NCBI GenBank assembly: GCA_022361315.1 | Contig: JAKSBB010000407.1 | Coordinates: 1-12,081, forward strand | Origin: Desulfobacterales bacterium | GTDB lineage: Bacteria; Desulfobacterota; Desulfobacteria; Desulfobacterales; Desulfobacteraceae | Reading direction: 5' to 3' | Length of the DNA: 12,081 nt | In this document: in pieces, positions 6,226-12,081 of the stretch | How positions within the stretch are numbered: position 1 is the first letter of the stretch | Layout of the letters: each line of letters begins with the position of its first letter | Made by a program: the position numbers and the translations under genes | The notes under the pieces: generated by a model | Database searches by the model: none | What the model was told of the DNA's origin: nothing | The model's input: the letters and a program-made list of their open reading frames with translations, nothing else

Positions 6226-6663
6226 ATGTCAAAATCCTACGATCCCAGAATGCATTCGGCAGAACATCTGCTCAACCAGGCAATGGTCCGTCGTTTTGAT
6301 TGCGGCCGGTGTTTTTCTGCGCATATCAATCCTAAAAAGTCCAAATGTGATTATCAATTTGAGCGGGCATTGACTCCGGAGGAGGTTGAGGCCGTCCAGG
6401 AAGATGTAAACCGGGCTATTCAACTGGATTATCCGGTAATTATTGAGCAGATGCCGCGGGAGGCGGCGGAACGTGCGTTTGACCTGGCACGGGTACCCGG
6501 TAAGGAGGATATGACTCATTTCAGGGTTGTGCGGATGGGGGATTATGATGCCTGTCCCTGCATCGGTGAACATGTCTCATCCACCGGCGAGATCGGTGGA
6601 TTCCGGATCACAGGTGCCGGGTTTGAGGATAATGTGCTGCGGATCAGATTTAAACTGAGATAG
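6226..6663 (+). CDS. AlaX-type alanyl-tRNA editing protein (short form)
   Basis: AlaX proteins are free-standing relatives of the alanyl-tRNA synthetase editing domain that hydrolyse mischarged Ser- or Gly-tRNA(Ala). The zinc-site motifs are present: HSAEHLL (His10, His14) and CPCIGEH (Cys112, His116; Cys110 is extra). The C-terminal GEIGGFRITGAG resembles the synthetase's second additional domain. The protein has 145 residues, at the short end of the AlaX-S class, with no glycine-rich N-terminal region. ATG 6226 is chosen because CGGAG (6216-6220) sits five bases before it; the open frame reaches further upstream to 6172, but that part overlaps the rluD end and lacks a ribosome site. The gap to rluD is 16 bases, so the two are likely co-transcribed. 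The substrate is inferred only from the family. Confidence 0.8.
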   Translation: MSKSYDPRMHSAEHLLNQAMVRRFDCGRCFSAHINPKKSKCDYQFERALTPEEVEAVQEDVNRAIQLDYPVIIEQMPREAAERAFDLARVPGKEDMTHFRVVRMGDYDACPCIGEHVSSTGEIGGFRITGAGFEDNVLRIRFKLR

Positions 6664-6667
6664 ACAC

Positions 6668-6696
6668 CGGCCGGAACACCTCAGGGTGGCCGGCCG
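6668..6696. terminator. GC-rich hairpin between convergent genes
   Basis: CGGCCGG (6668-6674) pairs with CCGGCCG (6690-6696), and an inner CACC/GGTG helix (6677-6680 with 6685-6688) extends it. It lies between the stops of the AlaX gene (plus) and the binding-protein gene (minus). It may act as a shared, two-way terminator, but neither side has a good T run. Confidence 0.45.
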
Positions 6697-6709
6697 ATGC
6701 AGTCCATAT

Positions 6710-7450
6710 TTATTCTATGCCGTAGCTTTTTAGAATAGCGGCCAGGGTGCCGTTTGATTTGATGGTTTCAAGTCCCTGATTAAAGGCATTGATGATCTCA
6801 TCGTGTCTGGGATTCTCCAAACCGCAGGTCACATGAAGGCTGTTGCTGGACAGATAATTCTTGGTGAATTCGATCTTGTCCAGAAGGGCCGGGGCTTTTT
6901 TGGCGATTTTGTTTTTTGCCACAATCTCATCTTCAAGGCTTAAATCAATGCGTCCGCCCACCAGCTTTTTAATATTGGCCATGAAATCGCTGACGGCTTC
7001 CCGTTTAAACTCTTTTGAATTCATAAAATCGTCGGCATATCCATAGCCGAGCATGATGCCCACTTTTTTACCGGCGAGGCTGCCAAGACCATTGTATTCA
7101 AAGGTGCTTCCCTTTTTTTTGATGAACTTTACTTCATTTGATGCGTAGGGTTCGCTGTATTTGAGATACGCCGTGCGTTTGTCGGTAAACCAGGTGTTGG
7201 GCAGGACGTCAACCTTACCTTTTTTAACGGCGTCCTCCGCCCTTGCCCAGGGCATGACTTTGTGTTCGAACGTATACCCCTGGGATGCAAAAGCCGCTGT
7301 GACAATTTCAATAGAAATACCTTTTTTAGGGTGGTCCGGATCAACAAAGGGAGGCCAGGGATCAGAGGCCCCGCTGACCATTTTATTATCGGCCTGGCAA
7401 ATCGTTACGCTGAACAGGATGCAGATGAGTGAAATCAAAAATTTTTTCAT
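6710..7450 (-). CDS. Periplasmic solute-binding protein, SBP_bac_3 (polar amino acid) family
   Basis: The protein has 246 residues. It begins with a signal peptide (MKKFLISLICILFSVTICQA, likely cleaved after residue 20). The mature two-lobed fold starts with SGASDPWPPFVDPDHPKKGI and continues with EIVTAAFASQGY. NTWFTDKRTAYLKYSEPY follows, where Arg92 sits in the usual carboxylate-binding place. GKKVGIMLGYGYADDF opens the second lobe, and the sequence ends LAAILKSYGIE. The ligand is unknown; an amino acid or similar small acid is expected. ATG at 7450 has AAAGGAG (plus 7459-7465) eight bases before it; the open frame extends further upstream but is not coding-like. No permease or ATPase gene is adjacent, so this is an orphan binding protein. 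The chemoreceptor gene lies upstream on the same strand but is separated by a terminator. Confidence 0.88.
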   Translation of the reverse strand: MKKFLISLICILFSVTICQADNKMVSGASDPWPPFVDPDHPKKGISIEIVTAAFASQGYTFEHKVMPWARAEDAVKKGKVDVLPNTWFTDKRTAYLKYSEPYASNEVKFIKKKGSTFEYNGLGSLAGKKVGIMLGYGYADDFMNSKEFKREAVSDFMANIKKLVGGRIDLSLEDEIVAKNKIAKKAPALLDKIEFTKNYLSSNSLHVTCGLENPRHDEIINAFNQGLETIKSNGTLAAILKSYGIE

Positions 7451-7776
7451 GCCTGGTTCTCCTTTGTTGTCATGGGTTTGTTGCGTGTTGGTATTCCTCC
7501 TCCGCCACAGACGAAAAGATCCGGACGAAATACGACTGCAGTTAGACGGGGGAGACCCTCGTGCGCAGCTATACATCGGGTTTAGTGATCGCGATATTAC
7601 CTGGGTGTGAATGGGCAAATTATTTCACAAATCAGGTGGCGACCCGGTTAAATTAAATAAATTTTGGTAGTTTTCTTCTTAGTTTAAAAATTACGGTACC
7701 ACAATTTGGTAGTCATCACAACAGGAGTTTTTCGATTAATTTGATAAGGATATTTGCCTATTCAGATTGATAGGTG
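7451..7776 (-). other. Upstream region of the solute-binding protein gene
   Basis: About 330 bases lie between the chemoreceptor terminator and the binding-protein start. I see no gene here. The half nearest the gene (7451-7615) is GC-richer and may be transcribed leader; it holds a small imperfect hairpin near 7540-7555. The far half is AT-rich and contains the inverted repeat at 7697-7711. A weak promoter on the minus strand is possible there: TTGTGG, then 17 bases, then TAAGAA. No riboswitch class that I know could be matched by eye. Confidence 0.5.
7697..7711. promoter_or_regulatory. Possible operator: TACCA-N5-TGGTA with a second upstream half-site
   Basis: TACCA (7697-7701) and TGGTA (7707-7711) form a perfect inverted repeat around CAATT. 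The right half, within AATTTGGTAG (7703-7712), recurs with one change as ATTTTGGTAG (7661-7670), 42 bases away or four helical turns. The layout suggests a dimeric regulator site with an auxiliary half-site upstream of the binding-protein gene. The short length makes chance possible. Confidence 0.3.
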
Positions 7777-7811
7777 AAAAACACCCCCGGCACAGGAATG
7801 CCAGGGGTGTT
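7776..7811 (-). terminator. Terminator after the chemoreceptor gene
   Basis: Arms 7780-7792 and 7799-7811 form a 13-bp stem with a single mismatch (AACACCCCCGGCA and TGCCAGGGGTGTT) around a 6-base loop. On the minus strand Us follow directly. The hairpin begins 10 bases past the chemoreceptor stop. An A/T-rich flank on the other side would let it work on the plus strand as well. Confidence 0.88.
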
Positions 7812-7821
7812 ATTTTTGAAC

Positions 7822-9780
7822 TCAGGCGGTTTTAAATTTATTCACAAGCGTGTTCAGGGTTTCTGCCAGGGCCAATAAATCTCCGGCGCTGGTGTTCACC
7901 TGGCCGCTGTTCTGAGAAATCTCCTTGGATGCCTCGCTGACCTGGGAAATCACACCGGCGATCTCATCGGCATGGCCGCTGCTGACGCTGACCTTCTCAT
8001 TCACCTCCATGATGCCCTGGGTGGCCTGGGTCACGTTGGTGGTGATCTCGGTGGTGGTCACGGACTGCTCTTCAATGGCTGCGGCAATGGTTGAAACCAC
8101 CTCATTGATGCCGTTGATAACAGTGGATATACCTGAAATTTCACCGATGGTCTCTTCGGTGGCGTTCTGGATACCTGTGACCCGTTCTTTGATATTCCCG
8201 GCAGCTTCGGCCGTCTGGCCGGCCAGTTCCTTGATTTCGTTGGCAACAACGGCAAAGCCTCTGCCTGCTTCTCCGGCCCGGGCCGCTTCAATGGTGGCAT
8301 TGAGGGCCAGCAGGTTCACCTGGTCGGAGATATCGGCAATGGACTGAACCACCTGGCCGATTTCCTTGGCTGAATCCCCAAGAATATTCACTTTTTCCAA
8401 GGTCTGGCCGGCCTGCTGCACCGCATTGTCTGTGGTGGATCTGGCGGTTTCCGTGTTACCTGCAATCTCATTGATGGTGGCCGACATCTCTTCCGAGGCC
8501 GACGCCACCATACTCAGGTTGGTGGATGCCTGTTCCATGGCGGCCGCCACCGAACTCATATTTACACGCAGGTCTTCACCGGCGGTATTGGCCTGCACCA
8601 CCTGGCCTTCTGTTTCTTCCGCTCCTTTGGCCATGGTATCCGATATCTCGGTTAACCCCTGGGACGCGGTTCCCAACTGGCCTGCGTTGGCTGAGACATC
8701 CACAATAACGGTCTGGATGGCTTTGACAAATTCGTTGAACCAGTGGGCCAGTTCCCCGATTTCATCCCGGCTTTTTACCTGTATGCGTTTGGTGAGGTCG
8801 CCTTCTCCCTGGACTGCATCTTTAAGTCCTGCCACCACCAGGTTCACCGGACCGGTGACGCTCCGGGTAATCAGATATAGGATCACACCGGCCACCAGGG
8901 CAATGATAAGGGTTGAGATGAGGCTGGTCCTGCCAAGTGCGGTAACCGGGGCCAGAATTTCGTTTTCCAGGGCCACCACTGAAATATAGCCGCCCGGGCT
9001 TGTGATCCGTCTGAACGCTGAAATGGTCTCGGCATCACCGGTGGTTGTCTGGATGACACCGCGGTCGGTTGATGAAACGGTCTGCCATTCCGGTGTATTA
9101 CTCAGATCCAGGTTGAAAATCTGCGCCTGATCCGGATGGGTCATGGCCACCCCGGATTCGTTCAGCACCCAGGCATACCCTTCCTGCCCGATTTTCACAG
9201 GGTCGATGAAATCCTTGGCAAAGATGGAGAAATCCGTATAGACGAAAATAATACCGTAAATCTGGTCCATCATGTGGATGGGGGCGGCCATGATGAATAC
9301 GGGATTTCCGGTTTTTTCACTTTTGAACAGGCTGCTGACCGTAAACTCACCGGAAAAAGCTTTACCGAAGAAGGCCTTGTCCTTGACATTCAGGGTCTCC
9401 ACCAGGCTCTTGTCGGATGAGGAGACGACTTTGCCGTCCTTATCCGCCAGGCAGATATCTTCATACATGGTGTAAGCATCCTTGAATGTGGCCAGCTTCT
9501 GGGATGCTTTTTTTCTTGTGTAGGTGTCGATCCAAGAGGTGTCCACGGCGGATGGAAAGCTTTTCTCCTTGGTCCAGCTTTCCACGTTGAGGCGGCGCTC
9601 ACCGATCCAGGAGGCAAGCATGGCTGCCCGGGCATCGGCTTCGTTCTGGAGTTGGCCCACGATGCTTTCCTGAAGTGCAGCTTTGGACTGGACGAATGAA
9701 AGAACGGAAAGAATCCCCATACCGGTGAGAATCAGGATGACAGTGGGGATGATGAACTTCTGCTTTAAACTCAGCTTCAT
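7822..9780 (-). CDS. Methyl-accepting chemotaxis protein with dCache sensor domain
   Basis: This is a 652-residue inner-membrane chemoreceptor that passes ligand signals to CheA/CheW. The order is TM1 (about 10-30), a periplasmic dCache-type sensor (about 35-280; [18 protein letters not shown] near 106-123 and [17 protein letters not shown] near 201-217), TM2 (about 286-305), HAMP (about 306-359) and a long cytoplasmic coiled-coil. The signalling tip [20 protein letters not shown] (486-505) runs on into [15 protein letters not shown]. No CheB/CheR-tethering pentapeptide is seen at the C-terminus (LVNKFKTA), so adaptation would need tethering elsewhere. The ligand cannot be told; dCache receptors often bind amino acids or organic acids. 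ATG at 9780 has a perfect AAGGAGGT (plus 9787-9794) six bases upstream. A terminator stands between it and the GMC oxidoreductase gene. Confidence 0.95.
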   Translation of the reverse strand: MKLSLKQKFIIPTVILILTGMGILSVLSFVQSKAALQESIVGQLQNEADARAAMLASWIGERRLNVESWTKEKSFPSAVDTSWIDTYTRKKASQKLATFKDAYTMYEDICLADKDGKVVSSSDKSLVETLNVKDKAFFGKAFSGEFTVSSLFKSEKTGNPVFIMAAPIHMMDQIYGIIFVYTDFSIFAKDFIDPVKIGQEGYAWVLNESGVAMTHPDQAQIFNLDLSNTPEWQTVSSTDRGVIQTTTGDAETISAFRRITSPGGYISVVALENEILAPVTALGRTSLISTLIIALVAGVILYLITRSVTGPVNLVVAGLKDAVQGEGDLTKRIQVKSRDEIGELAHWFNEFVKAIQTVIVDVSANAGQLGTASQGLTEISDTMAKGAEETEGQVVQANTAGEDLRVNMSSVAAAMEQASTNLSMVASASEEMSATINEIAGNTETARSTTDNAVQQAGQTLEKVNILGDSAKEIGQVVQSIADISDQVNLLALNATIEAARAGEAGRGFAVVANEIKELAGQTAEAAGNIKERVTGIQNATEETIGEISGISTVINGINEVVSTIAAAIEEQSVTTTEITTNVTQATQGIMEVNEKVSVSSGHADEIAGVISQVSEASKEISQNSGQVNTSAGDLLALAETLNTLVNKFKTA

Positions 9781-9794
9781 GATGTTACCTCCTT

Positions 9795-9840
9795 AAAAAA
9801 GGTGATCCGGATGGTGTCTCATACAACACCATCCGGACCA
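9795..9840 (-). terminator. Terminator between GMC oxidoreductase and chemoreceptor genes
   Basis: TCCGGATGGTGT (9806-9817) and ACACCATCCGGA (9826-9837) pair perfectly around an 8-base loop. In the minus-strand RNA a G-U pair and two more pairs extend the stem to 15 bp (9803-9817 with 9826-9840). CC and six Us follow, and the U run directly abuts the chemoreceptor's Shine-Dalgarno. Confidence 0.85.
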
Positions 9841-9873
9841 TGTGCAACCCAAAAACTTAACTTACATTCAACA

Positions 9874-11529
9874 TCAGTCTTTTTTGTGGCGGTAGAAGGG
9901 GGCATTTTCCGGTGCTGCCAGGGTGTTGCCCAGAATCATATCCGCCGCCTTTTCCGCCAGCATCATGGTGGGGGCGTAGATATTGCCGTTGGTTACGTAG
10001 GGCATGACCGAGGCATCCACCACCCTGAGGCCCTCGACGCCGTGGACCTTCATGGAGTCAGGTGCGACGACCGCCATGTCATCGGTGCCCATCTTACAGG
10101 TGCAGGAGGGGTGCAGGGCGGTTTCCGCATCTTTTCTTACCCAGTCCAGAATTTCCTCATCCGTTTCCACACCCGGACCCGGAGAAATCTCACCGCCGTT
10201 GAATTCGTCAAAGGATGACTGGTTCATGATATCCCGTGCACATCGGATGGTTTCCACCCATTCCCGTTTGTCCTGGTCTGTGGACAGGTAGTTGAACTGG
10301 AGTGCGGGGTGAACCCTGGGGTCCTTGGACTTCAGTTTAATGGAGCCGATGGCGTTGGAGTACATGGGGCCCACATGAACCTGGTACCCGTGTGCGGAAC
10401 TGGGCTGGCTGCCGTCGTAGCGGATGGCCAGGGGCAGGAAGTGGAACTGGATGTTGGGGTATTCCACATCTTCGTTACTCCGGATGAATCCGCCGGCTTC
10501 GAAATGGTTGGTGGCTGCTGCACCTGCACGGTGAAAGAGCCACTGGTAACCGATAAAGGGTTTTTTCCACCACTTCAGTGCCGGGTTCATGGACACCGGT
10601 TTTTTACTCTTATACTGGACGTAAACTTCCAGGTGATCCTGCATGTTTTCACCCACCCCCGGCAGGTCGTGAACCACGGGAACGCCCATTTTTTTGAGCT
10701 CGTCTGCGTTGCCCACACCGGACAGCAGCAGGGTATGGGGAGAGTTGATGGCGCCGCCGCAGGAAATCACCTCGTTGGACCGTGCCGTGAGAAGTGTTTT
10801 GCTGTTTCCTTTCTGGTATTCGACACCAACCGCTTTTTTACCCTCGAACAGGATGCGGGTGGTGAAGGCCCGGCAGATGACATCCAGGTTGGGACGCTGT
10901 TTCATCACCGGATGCAGATAGGCGCGGGCGGCAGAAAGCCTTCTGCCCCTCAGGATATTCCGGTCAAAGGCACCGAATCCTTCCTGCTGATACCCGTTGA
11001 CATCGTCGGTGAGCGGATATCCCGCTTCTTTGGCGGATGCCAGGAAGGCCGCAAACAAGGGATTCTTGCAGGGGCCGGTTTCAAGTTTCAGGGGCCCTTC
11101 TGTGCCGTGGTAATCATCACCGCCTTTAAGCCGGTTCTCTGCTTTTTTAAAGTAGGGCAGGTTGTGTGCATAATCCCATTGCTCCATCCCCGGGTCCTGG
11201 GCCCATTTTTCGTAATCCATGGCATTGCCGCGGATATAGATCATACCGTTGATGGATGAGGAACCGCCTAAAACTTTGCCACGGCCGTGGAAAATTTTTC
11301 TGCCTTGCATGAAAGGCTCCGGTTCGGTTTCATAGCACCAGTCGTAGAGCTTATTACCGATGGGAAAGGTCAGGCCGGCCGGCATATGGATGAAGACGTC
11401 CCAGATATAGTCGGGACGACCGGCTTCCAATACCAGGACCTTGTTTGAGGGGTCTTCGCTCAGGCGGTTCGCCAGCACGCAACCGGCAGATCCGCCGCCA
11501 ATAATAATGTAGTCGTAGGTTTTTTCCAT
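9874..11529 (-). CDS. betA: GMC-family FAD oxidoreductase, choline dehydrogenase-like
   Basis: GMC flavoenzymes oxidise alcohols to aldehydes; BetA converts choline to betaine aldehyde and passes electrons to the membrane quinone pool. The 551 residues match BetA (about 556 in E. coli). Visible are the FAD-binding [20 protein letters not shown] (5-24) and LVLEAG (32-37), GMC signature 1 around [20 protein letters not shown] (82-101), and signature 2 [15 protein letters not shown] (259-273). The catalytic His473 lies in HPSCTCKMG, and [20 protein letters not shown] is near the end. No signal peptide is seen. ATG 11529 is preceded by AAGGAG at good spacing; an in-frame TTG at 11547 overlaps that site and is less likely. 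The AOR gene lies 84 bases upstream on the same strand. The true substrate could be another alcohol; family is sure, choline is not. Confidence 0.88.
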   Translation of the reverse strand: MEKTYDYIIIGGGSAGCVLANRLSEDPSNKVLVLEAGRPDYIWDVFIHMPAGLTFPIGNKLYDWCYETEPEPFMQGRKIFHGRGKVLGGSSSINGMIYIRGNAMDYEKWAQDPGMEQWDYAHNLPYFKKAENRLKGGDDYHGTEGPLKLETGPCKNPLFAAFLASAKEAGYPLTDDVNGYQQEGFGAFDRNILRGRRLSAARAYLHPVMKQRPNLDVICRAFTTRILFEGKKAVGVEYQKGNSKTLLTARSNEVISCGGAINSPHTLLLSGVGNADELKKMGVPVVHDLPGVGENMQDHLEVYVQYKSKKPVSMNPALKWWKKPFIGYQWLFHRAGAAATNHFEAGGFIRSNEDVEYPNIQFHFLPLAIRYDGSQPSSAHGYQVHVGPMYSNAIGSIKLKSKDPRVHPALQFNYLSTDQDKREWVETIRCARDIMNQSSFDEFNGGEISPGPGVETDEEILDWVRKDAETALHPSCTCKMGTDDMAVVAPDSMKVHGVEGLRVVDASVMPYVTNGNIYAPTMMLAEKAADMILGNTLAAPENAPFYRHKKD

Positions 11530-11613
11530 GTTATCCGCTCCTTCCAATCGTGTTCCGCGATTCTTTCGGTGCTTACCCGGGTCTTCGCCGGGGGTGAGTT
11601 CTATTGGGTGTCT

Positions 11614-12081
11614 TTATTCACTATGGGTCAGGTTCAGCCTGGCCAGGGTCGCGCTTGTGGGAACCCCATTGGTGTCCCATCCTCTGACCTGATAATAGTC
11701 CTGAAGCATTGTGGTCATATCTTCTTCGGTGATCCGGTGTCCCTTGGCCGGTCCGTCCGGCAGGGGCTCGTTGATAAACCGTTTGGGCAACGTATCCTGT
11801 GAGGTGTCAAGACCCTGAGCAATGTTGAACATCCGGGTGAGGCTCCAGATTCGCTCCCCGGTATCCAGAATGTCCCGGGCGGTGATCTCTCTGCCCACGG
11901 CTGCGGAGAGCATTTCAGCATAGGTTTCTGTTGAGATGCCGAAACTGCCGAAATCACATTTCACCAGGGTATCAGTGCCGGCCGAATGGTTCTGGAGACT
12001 GGCCACCAGCTTTGCCTTGTGCTCGGTGGACAGGGGATCCAATTTGGTATCTTCCCACTCTCCCCCAAGTTCGTAAGCCAG
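11614..12081 (-). CDS. Tungsten aldehyde ferredoxin oxidoreductase, C-terminal part (runs off the window)
   Basis: AOR enzymes oxidise aldehydes to acids with ferredoxin, using a tungsten-pterin and one 4Fe-4S cluster, in the cytoplasm of anaerobes. About 155 C-terminal residues are visible and the frame is open to the window edge. Family features are LDPLSTEHKAKLVASLQ, then GTDTLVKCDFG, where the Asp and Cys match the pterin- and cluster-ligand D-x-x-x-x-C element, then TGERIWSLTRMFNIAQG, DTLPKRF, and the C-terminal YYQVRGWDTNGVPTSATLARL. The Gly usual in the DxxGxC element is Val here. The rest of the protein (about 400 residues including the CxxC-type cysteines) lies outside. No T-rich terminator separates it from the GMC gene, so the two may be co-transcribed. 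Confidence 0.85.
   Translation of the reverse strand: MAYELGGEWEDTKLDPLSTEHKAKLVASLQNHSAGTDTLVKCDFGSFGISTETYAEMLSAAVGREITARDILDTGERIWSLTRMFNIAQGLDTSQDTLPKRFINEPLPDGPAKGHRITEEDMTTMLQDYYQVRGWDTNGVPTSATLARLNLTHSE

Noticed and set aside
7161..7610. 149-codon plus-strand frame across the binding-protein gene and its leader
   Set aside because: Mostly antisense to the binding-protein gene; the tail over the leader shows no recognisable domain or ribosome site.
7451..7615. Leader of the binding-protein gene considered as a riboswitch (glycine, guanidine, glutamine, SAM types)
   Set aside because: No conserved core of these classes could be recognised by eye and only a small imperfect hairpin is present.
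8366..8989. 207-codon plus-strand frame opposite the chemoreceptor
   Set aside because: It is an antisense shadow caused by the receptor's codon use; low-complexity composition and no ribosome site.
10309..11259. 316-codon plus-strand frame opposite the GMC oxidoreductase
   Set aside because: The GMC gene has all family motifs on the minus strand; this frame is its shadow.
11528..11539. GAGCGGATAACA on the minus strand, identical to 12 bases of the E. coli lac operator
   Set aside because: It coincides with the ribosome site and spacer before the GMC start; the rest of the operator symmetry is missing, so it is chance.

Overview
The window looks like a chromosomal segment of a sulfate-reducing Desulfobacterota bacterium of the Desulfobacteraceae type. 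This is inferred from the gene order DUF1844-ispE-tRNA-Gln-prs-rplY-pth-CarD, from the protein sequences, and from a tungsten-type aldehyde ferredoxin oxidoreductase in the same window. No species can be named from sequence alone.

Left edge (1-560): the first ~140 bases are very GC-rich (about 79% G+C by hand count over 1-150, against about 55% just after). Read on the minus strand they encode a fragment of an unrelated, actinobacterial-looking membrane protein. At about 138-150 this switches abruptly into the interior of folD, which then runs intact to its stop and a strong terminator. I read this as a chimeric contig end rather than biology.

Plus-strand housekeeping block (803-6663): a DUF1844 protein overlaps ispE by ATGA. 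tRNA-Gln(UUG), prs, rplY (TTG start, acidic tail) and pth follow closely. A 335-base AT-rich spacer holds a terminator-like structure and the likely promoter of a CarD/CdnL RNA-polymerase-binding regulator. That gene ends in a terminator lying only a few bases before an RluD-like pseudouridine synthase, which is followed by a small AlaX-type tRNA-editing protein. Together these genes serve isoprenoid precursor synthesis, PRPP supply, translation and transcription initiation.

Minus-strand block (12081 down to 6710): the C-terminal part of a tungsten aldehyde ferredoxin oxidoreductase (AOR) is followed by a choline-dehydrogenase-like GMC flavoprotein, then a dCache chemoreceptor, then an orphan periplasmic amino-acid-type binding protein. 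The first two could form an alcohol-to-aldehyde-to-acid route; the last two are sensory or uptake genes. Clear terminators separate GMC from the receptor and the receptor from the binding protein.

Most of the window is ordinary. I found no convincing new system. The items most worth checking are the chimeric left end, the GMC-AOR pairing, and two places where a terminator abuts the next gene's translation start.
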